Shown here one piece after another: positions 51,660 to 63,490 of a DNA stretch of 64,000 nt. The DNA comes from Trichodelitschia bisporula (taxonomy: Eukaryota > Ascomycota > Dothideomycetes > Phaeotrichales > Phaeotrichaceae), in NCBI GenBank assembly GCA_010356995.1, contig ML996697.1, positions 729,793 to 793,792 on the forward strand, in the 5' to 3' direction. The notes beneath the pieces are model-generated. The model worked only from the letters and a program-made list of their open reading frames with translations, did no database searches and had not been told where the DNA came from. The translations under genes and the position numbers were made by a program. Position 1 is the stretch's first letter. Every line of letters begins with the position of its first letter.

Positions 51660-53215
51660 ATGCCGCCCATCGACTCTCCTGCGATTATTGTAGCCCGATA
51701 TCTTCGCAGTAATGGCTACGAAGAGGTCAGCAGAGCTTTCTTGGACGAGACACATGGGTTGACTTCGGGACAGACTCTCGATGCCTTTCTCAAGGAGTCC
51801 GGTCTCCCCCCCGATGCTGGCAGCGTGTCACCTGGTGACTTGACACTTGAGCAAGTGCTCAGGGAGAAGATGATGTATGATCTGACCCTCAACCTCGAAA
51901 AGGCCAGCGTCGACGATGGCCTCAAGGAGTGGAAGGACAAGCCTGGTAAGCCCCACCAATGTGGCATTGCATTGCTTATGAACACGCTCCAGCACAGTGG
52001 AAGTCTACGGAAATAAGCCTTACGAAACCAAGCAACCTTCTTCAAGTCGCGGTGGAGTCAATAGACTTACCCGGCACACCCAGCGCTCATCCGTTCATAC
52101 TCGCCAGCTCAGCAGATCGCCGGTTGTATGTCATTTCGACGGATTTCATTTTGCCTGAGCAGTCGACGCGATTTGAAGTTGTTCGCTCCTTCACTGGCCT
52201 ACAAGACTCTCCAATCTTGTCGTTCTTAGTGGTTGCTCGTCGATATCTCGTCTGCACGGGCATGTCGGGCATGACCGTGCTTTACGACGTGAAGCGCGGG
52301 CAAATTCTTTCCACGAGGCAAGACCATACCAAGTACGTGGTCAAGGTTGTGAGCTGGACGCGGCCAGACGGACAGGTTTGGATTGCAACCGCAGGCTGGG
52401 ACAAGAAGGTGAATGTATACCTGTGCCACCTCACCAGCGAAGGCATCTCCATGGACGAGCCTTTCGCCTCGATACAACTCACCAGCGATCCTGAGAGCCT
52501 ACTCTTCTTCGAGCACCCTGATGACAAAGACTTGTATCTGCTTTTGTCCAGACGAGACTCCACATTTATATACTATTATGGGCTACCAGAAAGCTTGGTT
52601 ACACTACTGGATTGTAGGCCCGCCACGGTTCCCCTCACCGCAAGACAAAATCTTGCACCGCTTGCGAACGCGTGGACTGCCTTTACACCCTCCGCCATGG
52701 CCATATGTCCACACGACTCAACCCTCTTAGCCATCGCTACGTCTTCCACTCCCCATATGAAGCTCCTCATCGTGCGCCTGCTGTTCCCTAGGGCTGAGAC
52801 GCCAGGTGTCGATCCACCTCCCACAACCCCTTCGGCCTCGACCTCGATGGACGCCAATGCCACTCCGGCTGTGTTACAAGCTCGGGAGGCGTTGGCAGTG
52901 CAGGATCGCGAGACAGCCGCGATCTATGTGCACAGTTCCACGATGGCGCCCCAGACGCCATATTCGACACCTGCGGTCGCGTGGCGCCCCGATGGAAGTG
53001 GTGTCTGGGTCAACAGCGAAGATGGAGTCGTCCGCGGCATCGAAGCCAGCTCGGGGAGGGTTGTGAAGACGCTTGAGGCGCACGTACCGGGATCGAAGGT
53101 GCGCTGTCTCTGGGCCGGCGCATTGGGGGAGGGGGAGAAGAAGCGCGAATACATCATATCAGGCGGTTTTGATCACAGGCTTATCGCTTCCGAGCCATCG
53201 GTGTCGAGCACTTGA
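51660..53215 (+). CDS. LisH / WD40-repeat protein
   Basis: Two exons (51660-51945, 51993-53215; 47-nt intron) encode 502 residues. The N-terminus has a LisH motif (AIIVARYLRSNGYEEVSRAFLDE). The rest folds as a WD40 propeller: FILASSADRRLYVIS, VCTGMSGMTVLYDVKRGQ, VWIATAGWDKKVNVY, VAWRPDGSGVWVNSEDG, YIISGGFDHRLI. LisH domains mediate dimerisation in complexes such as CTLH/GID or TAF5-type assemblies; the exact orthologue is not recognised. The splice was placed so that the frame KDKP/AQWKSTEIS is kept. A neighbouring downstream gene encodes an RRM protein on the same strand 742 bp away. Confidence 0.85.
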
Positions 53216-53956
53216 GCACAGGGGAGCATGGGGGTCAGGCGGTACCAGATCCCGCAGGCCTCGAGATCGGACGGCGCGATGGGGCTGAACTTGCCCTACC
53301 TCGCGGAGACGCTTTAGCATCATTTCATTAGCGTTCGAGGGAACCTCTGGCTGCAGATCGCGCTATTGGCGCCGTCAACTACCACCGCTACACCCATTTC
53401 TCGAAGTCATTTCTGGGATACTGAAACACCTTTCCTCCTGCATCGGCTAATTCGCTCGTTTAGCCTTTCAATTTTTGATACTATTCTCCGTTGGGTGAAT
53501 GGTTGCTGCACTACCCGGCCTGTGTCCAGCCAATTAGGCGTTACTTTTGACTATTCAGATCGGTGGCTTCAGCCTGATTCGCCATATCCCAGATCCAGCC
53601 ATCAAGATAGATCCTGCATGCAGCCAGGTCAGAGCACGTATTCATCTTGTAGAGAAGCCAATGGACCGTGCAGAATCACTTGTGGAAGTCCGATCCTAGC
53701 GGCGCAACAGCATCCGATCTTGTTGGCTGCTAGCCAGCCCCAAATCGCACGCTCTTACTTCCCGATTCACTCTTCCACGTCTGGGGAAGATGGCATCAAG
53801 GCCGGGCGCAAGGCTGAGAGAGTGGATAAATTGCAGCTTCATCCCTCATCTCGTTCTTCATTCCCATCCGTTCATCTTCCTCCAAATCCATCATTTTCAC
53901 CATCTCTAAGCCAACCTTTAGCCTTCACTTAAGACCTTACCCATTTTCACCTCACA
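53216..53956. other. Intergenic
   Basis: 741 bp without a supported gene. The frame at 53366-53932 is Ser/Pro-biased and has no family likeness. The last 100 bases form a C/T-rich leader before the RRM gene. Confidence 0.5.
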
Positions 53957-55056
53957 ATGTCGCCTGCCGTAGACCAACGATCAGCTGTGTGGCCGCACTT
54001 CTTCGTCGTCTCCAACGTAAGGGATTCATGGTCCATCACGGCGTCGGCTAACCTCAAACAGTTGCAAGGTCGCTTGAGAGAATGGACAAAGTTCAAAGAC
54101 TTCATCCGAGCCATGCTCCCCCGCAACCAGCCAGGTTGGACCGACACTGGCCCGCAATCACTGCCACCATACAACTGCTACTACGCCATCTTCAGCGTCA
54201 AAACCATCGAAGACGCCCACCACGCCTACCGTAAGTTCCCCTGCTCTCCATCAGGCCGCAATCTAACAACGTCCCAGGAGGTCTCACCAGTTATAGCGAC
54301 AACGGCCACCGCTTACTAGTCCACCGCTTCGACGTCTCGCACTCCCAAGCCCAACTCCTAGAATGCAACTGCTCGTCCTTCTACGGCCTAACCGGCCACA
54401 GCACCCAATCCCACGCCATGGAGCAACTCTGTAGCCGCCTCCCCTCCTGCGTGCCCGTGTCCGCCCCCATGGTCTCATCCCCCTACTCCGGCGCCCCGCC
54501 CATCTCCGCCGTCGCACCAACCTACGCCTACGCAACAGCCGACGTCTACGCCACCCCCCAGCCGCAGGTAGTAAGCAGTCCGATCCACGCGGTGGTGGAC
54601 GGCTTTACAGGTCTATCGATCGGGCAAATGACCTACCCCGGCACGCACTACTACCAGCAGCCCGTGATGCTGGCGCCCGTAGCCAGCGCGCCAATCTACA
54701 CGCGCAACTCGCACGGCCTGCCCGTGAACATGAGCAACGGGGCCGTGCGCACGGAAATCCGCGAAATCCACATCGGGAACCTGAGCTACAGCATCGGACG
54801 CCGGGAGCTAGAGCGCCTGCTCAAAAAGGCGGGCAGCAGCCCGACGTCCTTCGACATTCATCAGGACGCGGCTGGGAACTCCAAGGGCTCGGCTGTTGCT
54901 TATTTTGCGAGCGAGGAGGAGGCGCGGCGCGCGGTTGAGCATCTCAAGGGCTTCCAGATCAAGAACAAGAAGCTGCGGGTTCGCCTGGGGGTCAATCAGA
55001 CGCCTGTTGATATGGCTGGCGCGCCGGTTATTGTCAACGGATCGACACAGTATTAG
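53957..55056 (+). CDS. RRM RNA-binding protein
   Basis: Two exons (53957-54230, 54278-55056; 47-nt intron) encode 350 residues. The N-terminus (~1-120) has WPHFFVVSNVRDSWSITASA and a Trp/Phe-rich region that resembles fungal RRM-associated domains but is not a canonical RRM. The middle (~140-240) is Tyr/Pro/Gln-rich and disordered. The C-terminal RRM (~253-325) has RNP2 IHIGNL and RNP1 KGSAVAYF, with an intact alpha-beta pattern. It probably binds mRNA in the nucleus or cytoplasm; the target is unknown. The splice gives AYR/GLTSYSDNG, keeping continuity. The region after the stop is GC-rich and gene-free. Confidence 0.85.
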
Positions 55057-55881
55057 CGAGGGGGTGCACGCCTAGCCGACGTCATGAAGAACGATTCCAG
55101 CAGGGTGGTGGGAGATTACGGCGTAGCGGTTCCGGGGGCTTAGACTTGGGCCCACGTAATGACTTGTGCTTTTGGTGGGGAGCACGGGAGGGGGGCACGG
55201 AATTGGAGCGCAGAATGCAAATGCGCTTTTGTTTTGACGGCCTTGTTTTTTGCCCTTTTTTGAGATGGCTTTTCCATTTGTCTGCTTTCTTTCTGCGCAA
55301 AATCTGTTCAAGAGCGAGAATGCCACTGGGAGGCATGTCATTCCAGATCTCCTACCCTTTCTCGGTTGTACCTTTCGCGCCTCAGCCTGCGCAGCGCCAT
55401 CCAGAGAGGGGAGATCTTTCGAATTCTTAGCTAGGAATCCTTCTCAGCTAGAGGTCAATAGGACAAAAAACGATCAACACCACGCAAAATGCCTTTCTTC
55501 CGTCGTCCAACCTCAAGATGGTGTTGAAATAAGCCCCCTCCAACCAGGATGTGACGGGCCACGCCGGCGCCCCCCACAAGGGTATGGCATCGCAGCCCCA
55601 GCCCCAGCGCGGCGCCTCGGGCCTCCGAGAAACGCCACGCCCCACCCCCGGCGCGGCAGGAGCCGACGGGGCGCGCTAAGCGGCAGCGATGGATCTAAAA
55701 GTCCAACATCAGGTCCATCTCCTTGCATCGCCGCGGCGCCTACGCATCGCCCTGGAGCCATTATAAATTGTACCGCGCACTCGGACCTTCCGACCCGCGG
55801 CCTGCACACTTCAAGCTCGTGGTCGCACAAGTGCCAGGGTCTAGAGCCCGTCGCCCCGCGCAGAGCCGCTGCCGCCGGGGG
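55057..55881. other. Intergenic, GC-rich near the right end
   Basis: 3' flank of the RRM gene. Bases ~55540-55881 are strongly GC-rich, unlike the upstream spacer, and abut the putative hAT-type element. No gene was recognised. Confidence 0.5.
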
Positions 55882-56248
55882 TAGGGCTTTTAGTCCGACC
55901 GTTAATTGCTTTTCCTCATTCCGCCCAACTCGCCTGGATGGCGGGCGATATGGACGGGTATTGATGTTTTGCCTTAAAAATCGGGTAGCGATCGGAATGA
56001 GCTCCAGAGCAGTCAAAAGTAGCTTAGCTTGTGAGGTCTTGGCATAGCTTGGCGCTATGGGCCAATTAGATTTTGCTTATATAAGCTTTGCTTCTACAGT
56101 AGCACATTTATTCCGCCCTAACACGCGCCCGCACGTATGGGCGTGGGCGGGGCGGCCGGAGTGAGATCAGGTATACGTGATTCCGGCCGCCCACACCCCG
56201 ACCGACGGGCGGTTGGGGGCGGCCTTAATGGCCCGACTAAAAGCCCTG
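55882..56248. mobile_element. Putative non-autonomous hAT element (MITE), 367 bp
   Basis: The ends are inverted repeats: the left end reads TAGGGCTTTTAGTCCGACC and the right end, reverse-complemented, CAGGGCTTTTAGTCGGGCC. Bases 2-14 are identical and about 21 of the first 28 match. A perfect 8-bp direct repeat GCCGGGGG flanks both ends (55874-55881 and 56249-56256). An 8-bp target duplication and YAGGG termini are the hallmarks of the hAT superfamily. The interior has no transposase frame but holds a GGCGGCCGGA/TCCGGCCGCC hairpin (56151-56191). This is inference from end structure; no second copy was available for comparison. Confidence 0.6.
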
Positions 56249-59200
56249 GCCGGGGGAAAGCGCGGTTGCCAACCGCTTCCCCGCGGCAGGCGGGGCGAGG
56301 AGGAGGTGTGCGCCTGAGTGGCGCGGCGACAGCACGGCATGTGTGGAGTCGGACGTAATGCATCGCGTCGGGAAGCCAGATCGGGCAAGACGGCGTCGGG
56401 GTGCGGGGCACGGCGGGGCAACATCGCGGCTCGGGGAATATTCCCATCGTGAGAGGAGGTGGGGGTTAGACGGGGGGGGGGCAGAACACATCGTGGAAGC
56501 AGCGATGGTGACAGGTGGTGGAGTGGGTGTGTGGTGAATGACTGCCGAGTGGTGGAGGGGTGCCGGGGCGCCCTGGCACGTTTCGCGGGTTCAGCGCCAT
56601 ATGGCCGCAGCGTACCCGTCTGCGCCCCTGCGATGCTGACGAAATGTCCCCGCCCGCGGCTATCGGGTGGGCAGCGGCACCGGGCCAGGCTGTGGGTGTC
56701 GAAGTGGGGCCGTGACGCAAGGATTGGGTAGGGGGCGCGATAGACGCGCTCGCGCTTCAACCTCACGTTGTAAAATGTGGGGGGCCAGGGCTGCTGTAGG
56801 GGGCCGGGGCTGCTGTGAGGGGCCGGGGCTGCTGTGAGGGAATCTTCCTCGAAGATTTTCTGCGAGGATGCTTTGATGCAGTCGGCATCCTGCAGCTGGC
56901 CAGCAGCATCTGGCATGCAATGCGGGCGTCGGGGCTGCCACTTTGTGAACGTCTGGGCATCACAGCCGTGCCGCCGCCGGGGGTCTCTTTCCAGAACCGG
57001 GTCGGCGGCAGCGAGATTCAGTGTGGCGTTACGCGGCGTGTCGTATTCTCTCCTAGTGGAGACTTCTGTGATACGATCACAGTTTGCGCCCAGTATCCCC
57101 CCATTGATGAACTCGTACCATACTTGCAGTTTTGACTCGAACATGGCTACCCGTTCATCTGCTTCGATCTCGCTGTCGCACCGGCGCGAGATCGATGGCG
57201 TGACCGAGGCGACGGATTCTTCGGGCCCGTTGCAATGGAGCAGATCGAGATCATGCGGTTTGGAATTGGAGGGTGTGACCCATCTACTGTAGTGTGGGGC
57301 GGACTCGTCGCGCATGGGGGGACGTCCGTTACGGGCGTTTCAAAGTGTATCAAATATCCTCGATACTTTGTCGAGTGCCGGTACTGCGCCTGAAGAGCTG
57401 GTAAGATTCAGGTAGAATTTGAAAGTGGCTGGCGATCGCGCAGCGAGCTGCCTGTTACACTAGCTTGTGACAATGTGTTCAGAAGCAATGTACTTCGCGT
57501 CGCACCCACATATCGCATGTCGTATTCCTCGGCTAAGATTCGTACTGCTTCAGCTCACGGGTACTCGGTCCGCAGATACCTTTACTGGAAGCGTTCGGCA
57601 TATATAAATTTCGCGGATCGACTCCGCAGGATCGACTCCGCGGGATCATGTCCGACTAACGCGGGGCACTACTCCAGCCCAAGGGTCCAATCTCAGCCTC
57701 GCGACACCAAAACCGTCGACAGGCCGCAATGAGCGGGAGCAGCCACGCGGCTTGAGTAGACTGCTTCTGTTGGACTACCAAACACCCGACCGGGGGTGTT
57801 GCGACAGGCAAGCCGAGCCGAGGGCCAGAGTACGTAGTACAGGAAGCGCCTCCAGACGACACACGACCTATGCCGCTCGTCATTGTGCTTTTACTTGCCG
57901 CGTGTCACGCAAGCCGCGCTAAAGGGAGTTTGCTGTCGCATCTGACTTGCCAAAGCCGGTACGACTGACATCTGCCAGGAACAGGCCATACATCTTTGTG
58001 CCGCTTGGGTACTCCACAGGCAAATTCCGCGAATCTTGGATGCTGTAGACCGAATCAGCCGAATCGGCGACCACAAGCGTCATTAGCCATCAGGAACTGT
58101 GCTTCAGCCGAGTTGCTTCTTCAGAATTGGTACTCAGCCGATAGTCCGGCGTTGCCGGCGTAATCGCGCAGTGGCCAGAGGATGATGTGCGGAAGGATGT
58201 GAGCGAATCTAACGGCTACAGCGACATCTGGTCGCACGTTTTTCCTTTGTCGTTCGCTGGCTTTCCGCGGTGCGCCACCTGCTCATCAGTCCCTCACAGT
58301 GGAGCAAGGTGCAGGATCTGGTGCGGCATGCTTTCGCGTTCAGAGGTGCAGATTGCGGGCGTCGAGTCTTCCCGATATAAGCCAATCCTAAATTGGCACC
58401 CACGCTTTGTATACGCTAAGGCCTACAATGCTTTCCAGCCCCCGTTCTCGGTATCCGCTGCGTATCCCAAAGATGGTTTTTCCGGATTGCTGGTATCTCT
58501 GTCAGTCCAGCGGGCAAGTAGGTGAATATGGAAGTCCACGGCTCGAGGCATGTCAGCGGAAGGACATACCAAACTTCATCCCTTAGCCACTTAGGTAATA
58601 GGAAATTCAACGTCCGGTGGATCACCTTTGTACTCCCCTTTCTGCTACTCTTTGCAGAGCGTAATCTTGAGTTACGTGGAGCAAGTGCAGCATCGGGACG
58701 GCTACGGTGCGCCACCAAATCCGACCCCACCACCATCGTACTCCACTTCGTCGGCTGCCTAAAACTGTCCCGGATCTCGTGGTGCTGATATTGTGCTACG
58801 CCGCTGAACCACGGAACGCACGGTGATTTCAGAAAGGCGCCAATCATTTGCGGGGGAGGATTTGCCGCAAAGAATGGGGTTATGCTATGTGGACGGTGGG
58901 CTCGCTGTGGATGCTTGATAGGCGAGTGCTCGTCAGGGATGGCTTTGTTAGGGCTCCATAAGCCATACTGGTGGGTCCCTCGGTCTTGGTTTGATATCTG
59001 CTGTCCGACAGCGTTCTCCGAGAACATAGACGTACCCTGCCTGTCAGTGGGTTATATCGGTCGAACTCGGTTTGCCATGCTGGTACGGCTTCGGTAAACG
59101 GCCAACCAACCGAACTCAGTCATCCACATCCACGACAACACGCCATAATTGGCCATGTGGATCCCCAAACTGTCATCTGCAAGATTTGGTTTTCGATGTG

Positions 59201-60061
59201 CATATGCCGGCATATCCATCTGCCCTGCAATCAGCCCCGATGTGAAGCCACAGCTCGACATACCGATCATTCAGTTGCTACCAGTCTTCCAGAATGCATG
59301 TTCAAGAAATCGAAGATTCACGTACAGTCTTCAACTGACTGCGGATGCCTTACCAATAACAAATATTCTATGGCAAGTCCATAACGAGAAGCGAATACCG
59401 GCATGGCAGACACGTCGCAACACGAACTTTTCGACGGAAAACTCCGTTTCCGCGATCTTCAGACTTCGATGCTCACATCGGCTTTTGAAGTCGTCTCCAA
59501 TCTGTAGGATTCACTTCTCCAGGTTTACTGTTATCCGCCCAAGCGGTATGCGCCAGTGCTGCCTGCCATCGGTCCCGCATCTGACTGGTAGGTATCCGGC
59601 CACTTTCTCGGAGGTGACGTGGGAAGCCAGCGGCGCATGCGGAGAGCTGAGTGGCATCCTAAGCTGGAAGCCAAAATACGGCTTGCATCCGGGAAAAATG
59701 CGATTGCTGCACTTACTCAGACTACGCGAGGTCTTGAAAGTGAGATGGTGTTCGGCAGTGAAGCGGGTAGAGGAAGACTGGTTCCTGAAGTGGCACTGGG
59801 GAAGGTTGTGCGTTCTTTGTTCTTCTCTCTTCGTTCGAATTCGCTTCTCCGCTACCCGTAGAGCAAGAGCGGGGCCTGTAAGGTGAGAAGCGGGCTGGGA
59901 TATGGCGGATGTACTTGCCTCAGCTCCGAACTGGCCCCACTTCCATATGTGATGAGTGCCATTTGGTAATGCGGTGTCGCTGCCCTGTGAGAAGGGTGAG
60001 GCCATTCTTCAAAATTGTTGCCCTTTATTAATAAACCTCCGAAAGGGAGTCTTCATCAATA
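56249..60061. other. Gene desert with degenerate frames
   Basis: About 3.8 kb with no intact gene recognised. The first kilobase is GC-rich and contains a short tandem repeat (56779-56838). Frames at 56167-57315 (minus), 56815-57292 (plus), 58416-59027 (minus) and 59149-60005 (both strands) are long, but none resembles a known family. GGATCGACTCCGC is repeated twice at 57615-57642. It is probably old non-coding or decayed DNA. Confidence 0.5.
56779..56838. repeat. Short tandem repeat, ~19-bp unit x3
   Basis: Three units of GGGGCCGGGGCTGCTGTGA type in tandem with minor variation, just right of the putative hAT element. No coding support. Confidence 0.85.
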
Positions 60062-60153
60062 GCGTTGGTGGTTTAGTGGTAAAATCCGTCGTTGCCATCT
60101 GAAGTTATTCAGTGCGATTCGACGGGCCCCGGGTTCGATTCCCGGCCGACGCA
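60062..60153 (+). tRNA. trnG-GCC: tRNA-Gly(GCC), intron-containing
   Basis: The cloverleaf starts GCGTTGGTGGTTTAGTGGTA and ends CCGGG-TTCGATT-CCCGG-CCGACGC-A. The acceptor stem GCGTTGG pairs with CCGACGC. The anticodon GCC in loop TTGCCAT is followed by a ~21-nt intron after position 37; mature length ~71. The B box GGTTCGATTCC is intact and T tracts follow. Stems look fully paired. Confidence 0.93.
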
Positions 60154-60642
60154 TGCTTTTTGCTCGGGTCTGTTATCAGGCTCTCTGTAAGACGTTGCCT
60201 GTGTTCTGCGTGCATTATGTTAGAACATCTTTCTGGTTGATGTTGAGGTCGGGATGGTCAAATTTTAACTACATACTCCACGATATTCGAGCTTTGGCGC
60301 TAGAACATCGCTGCTCACTAGGGAAGGGGAAGGGAACACTAAAACATCTGTTTGCGGTTCATCGTGATACATCCCGTCGAATCTCTGGTGAAGAAACAGG
60401 CCCGATACATTGCCCGGTTCTGTTCGTCGTCGAACTCCGCTTCAGTACTTTAGCCCCCAATTGGAGACTCTCTCGTTAAGCGTCATCGATGACAGTCCTT
60501 CACTCCCCTTCAAACGCACAATTCAAACATCAATCGTGTCTTACTTCTTCCTACTCTCATGAATGCGCTCCAACGTCATTCCTGGATCTGACTAATTTCA
60601 TATCAACGTTTGACCTTCTGTCTCAGACCTGACACTTTCAAT
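60154..60642. other. Intergenic after tRNA-Gly
   Basis: Nothing recognised; the tRNA terminator region then unremarkable sequence. Confidence 0.45.
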
Positions 60643-61432
60643 ATGGCTGCGCCGGGCACTGCCGATACCAACACCACCGGGCTGCCCACTCCAAGGCGCC
60701 ATTGCCATGTCCCCCGTCGTCTGGGCCAGATATAGTTCTATATCATGGATCTTCCAGAAAGCATCGCGACCCCTCCGCAGGGCGAAGCGTTCGTCTCCTC
60801 GGTCTCGGGCATTCCGTCATGAGGTGCGACGCCGTGATGGCGGCTGCGTCGTCTCTGGTACACTGTTATTGATCCGAGCAACGATATGGTTTGGGGGCTG
60901 GAAACTGTGCAGGCTGTGCCGCTGGCCTACTGTAGGAGCACCATTAGAGGGAACTGAGGTTTGATCGACTGATATCGATGACGTCGGAGGAGGTGGCTCG
61001 ATCAACAGTCCGCAAAACTGGCTTTTGCTGTGCACGGATATCCGGGTCCCTCGTTTCCAAATGCGGGATCAGCATAAATCCTGACGTAAATGACTTCATG
61101 TCTGCCTGGCGCTGTAGCTAATCATCGTAGGACAACCAAGATCGCCATGTTGGCTCGAGACGTGGTGAACATCTCCGGTCAGACTGTGGGCTGCAACTGG
61201 CTTTCTAGGAAGAAACGGTCCGTCGATGATGCCCTCCGCTGGCCCTTCTGGCAAGCAGTCCTCACATACATGCGGGAATAGGGGGAACGGATCTTTGTAC
61301 ATGACTTCTCTCCCTAGGGCCACCATGGCAGGAGACATACTTAGGGGTCCATTCCCGACACAGCGGATGGAAGCTAAGCTGCTTTTCGCCTTGGGCTCAG
61401 AGGGCGTTCTTCAGTCGAATGAACTCTCGTAA
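60643..61432 (+). pseudogene. Eroded HNH nuclease-family gene
   Basis: Pieces in different frames match, in the right order and spacing, a family of fungal HNH-endonuclease domain proteins (HNH_2 type). They are a start-like MAAPGTADTN, the VRRRDGGCVVSGT core, a SINSPQNWLLLCTDI block, LRWPFWQAVLTYMRE, and a C-terminal GDILRGPFPTQRMEAKLLFAL. The family is multicopy in filamentous fungi and its function is poorly known. At least three frame interruptions make it non-functional as read. Its order on one strand shows a single ancestral gene of about 260 residues. Confidence 0.6.
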
Positions 61433-62176
61433 GGTGTACCTCGGCGATTGGACTGATTACAGGAGGCCTTGTTTGAAGTTACTGCTTGCCAGAACTGACA
61501 AATTGGCTGACATAAAATTGCAGTGTCTGCGTCTCGGGAGTTCTCAGAGCCGGCAGAGCGTTCAGTCTGGGGACAAGATCGATCTTGCATCGTCCAAAGT
61601 CGAGCCTTACCAACCGATATTTATGTACATTTTCGGCTGATGTACCTCGATTGAATTTCCAGTGTCTTTGGCTGTGGAGGCATACCCGTATCCCAACCTC
61701 GCCGAGCTAAGAAGGCATTGTTGAAGTCCAACGAGCGCGATATGCCACTAGTGTTCAGATGTACGTCGGGAGCTTCCTTCGCTACATCGAAACCTCAGTC
61801 GCATTGCCTCATTGGGGCTTACTGAGCAGGGTGTGGCCCGTCTAGGTCTGCAGATGTTGGTCAGAGTGCCCAATAACGAAACTGCTTTCGCTGTTGTACT
61901 AACAAGAGCCGCACTGTTTGACGCGCCATCTGCGGAATGTAACCTCAGAATGAGCGAGCTCACGAATGAACGTCGTAGAAACAACTGCTCACTGACAAGT
62001 CAGCCAACTGGCGTGTAGTCGGCGATAAGGACGGGAGTGTGGCTTACCCGCTAGCTCTCGATGGTGATGTTCATAATATGGCTTACTGTGTCTCACGTAG
62101 CGCCACAGTGCGTACTACATAATATGAACAGCAGACGCGACCTGCGCACACTGAGCGCGCTTCTTTCCTTCAACTC
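61433..62176. other. Intergenic, no feature recognised
   Basis: Short frames only (61419-61640, 61812-62018); no family likeness. Confidence 0.45.
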
Positions 62177-62647
62177 TTGACAGAATGTGGATTATTCCCC
62201 AGCACAGTTTGTGTATTGGGCCCCGGAAGATGCAATACAGTGGTCGCTGCTTCTCTCATATTCGACAGTGTCCTATTCGTCAACCGCAAGCTCCAGGACT
62301 ATTGGAGCGTCTCACCCAGTTCGAGCGGGTCCCTTCCGTTGATGTTCGGCACGATATCAAATATCCAAACCATGCACATCTCGAAATGTCAGGCTCGGGT
62401 CGTCGGATCCCAGAGCCCTTATACGACCGTTCCGAGACTGATGGTGGAGTCACGTACCGCATCAGCGTCCAGTACAGGCACTGAGACACTGTGCGGTCAT
62501 GGATCTCGACCGGGTGGCACAACACAGCAACGGTATGGGGATGACGGGACCTTGGCCATCGGCGCAGGCAATGCAGAGCACATCAATGATCCCAATGCAT
62601 TATCATCACTCCGAGGGAACATATTGCGTGTTGTCCAGCCCAGCTGA
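62177..62647 (+). pseudogene. Possible eroded glucose/sorbosone dehydrogenase fragment
   Basis: The frame ends GDDGTLAIGAGNAEHINDPN followed by ALSSLRGNILRVVQPS. This resembles the GSDH-type beta-propeller stretch where DG-L-(Y/F)-(I/V)-G-x-G-(D/E) precedes DPxN and SLRGKILR(I/V). The upstream part (ARVVGSQSPYTTVPRL) could be the preceding blade. Downstream frames to ~63060 do not continue the family. I see no intact propeller, so this is likely a decayed remnant. Confidence is low because only ~30 residues carry the match. Confidence 0.3.
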
Positions 62648-63490
62648 GAACACAATTGCCCGAGCCTGAGGAGACACCCAGAAATGGTATCAACACGAAT
62701 GACCGTCAGGCATTGGTCCACTCGCAGGCTTTGCTGCATCCCACCGTTCATGAGGACAATTCGCTGACTCAACACTCCGTGCGTCAGACGCCCTCGATAC
62801 GGGGCCGGGGCAACCTGCCATGCGCCTGCCGCTTCAAATCAACAAGCGGCCCGCAGCCTCGGTCGGGATCAAGTCCACTCGCTGAACCGTTTGTCAGCTG
62901 CAGCACGTTCAACATGTATGGGGGGCCCCCAGTAGGACTGCCGCACAGTTCTGAAGATGCGAGGTCAGACGTTCTCCTCGATTGCGTCATACCGGTCTGG
63001 TCATGCGAATGTTTGACGCGCATTCCCCTGATCAATTGTTGTAATGCATGGAGTTTGTCGACCCCGTAGCCGCGATGCCGCACCTCGGCAGCGACGATGT
63101 TTACTGATCCCAGCCCTGGCTGCAGGTTGCCGGCGCTGCCAAGAACCCGGCTTGGTATCAACGTTAGGCTGGGCTGTGGACGACGTTGGTTCGCCAGTTC
63201 GCTTTAGTTGTCCCCATATGAGGATATCCGGCATGCAAACAAGGCGTTCGTGTCGTACTAGTTGAAGCTTGTCGTGTTTACTGACATGGCCGCGTCTGCG
63301 GGCTTGGGAATCATGCATGACTCCTTCTCCGCTTTCCAGAGACGTCCATGGCGTCTCTATGCCGAGTTCATGCCTCACATACTCCGGGTATATGGTAGAA
63401 AAGCGAAGGCACCCCACCGAGGTGGAGAATTTCAGTTTGCATCAATCCAAATCATCAACTCACTTGAACCTCATTCCAATTGCACACCTC
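62648..63490. other. Intergenic upstream of MFS gene
   Basis: No gene was recognised; the frame at 62656-63069 is not family-like. It includes the promoter of the MFS gene at 63491. Confidence 0.45.

Noticed and set aside
53366-53932. 188-codon frame upstream of the RRM gene
   Set aside because: Ser/Pro-biased, starts without ATG support from context, no domain, probably leader sequence.
56167-57315. 382-codon minus frame over the hAT-like border
   Set aside because: Runs through a tandem repeat and part of the putative MITE; no family likeness.
57615-57642. Twice-repeated GGATCGACTCCGC as an element end
   Set aside because: Too short, no inverted partner and no target duplication found.
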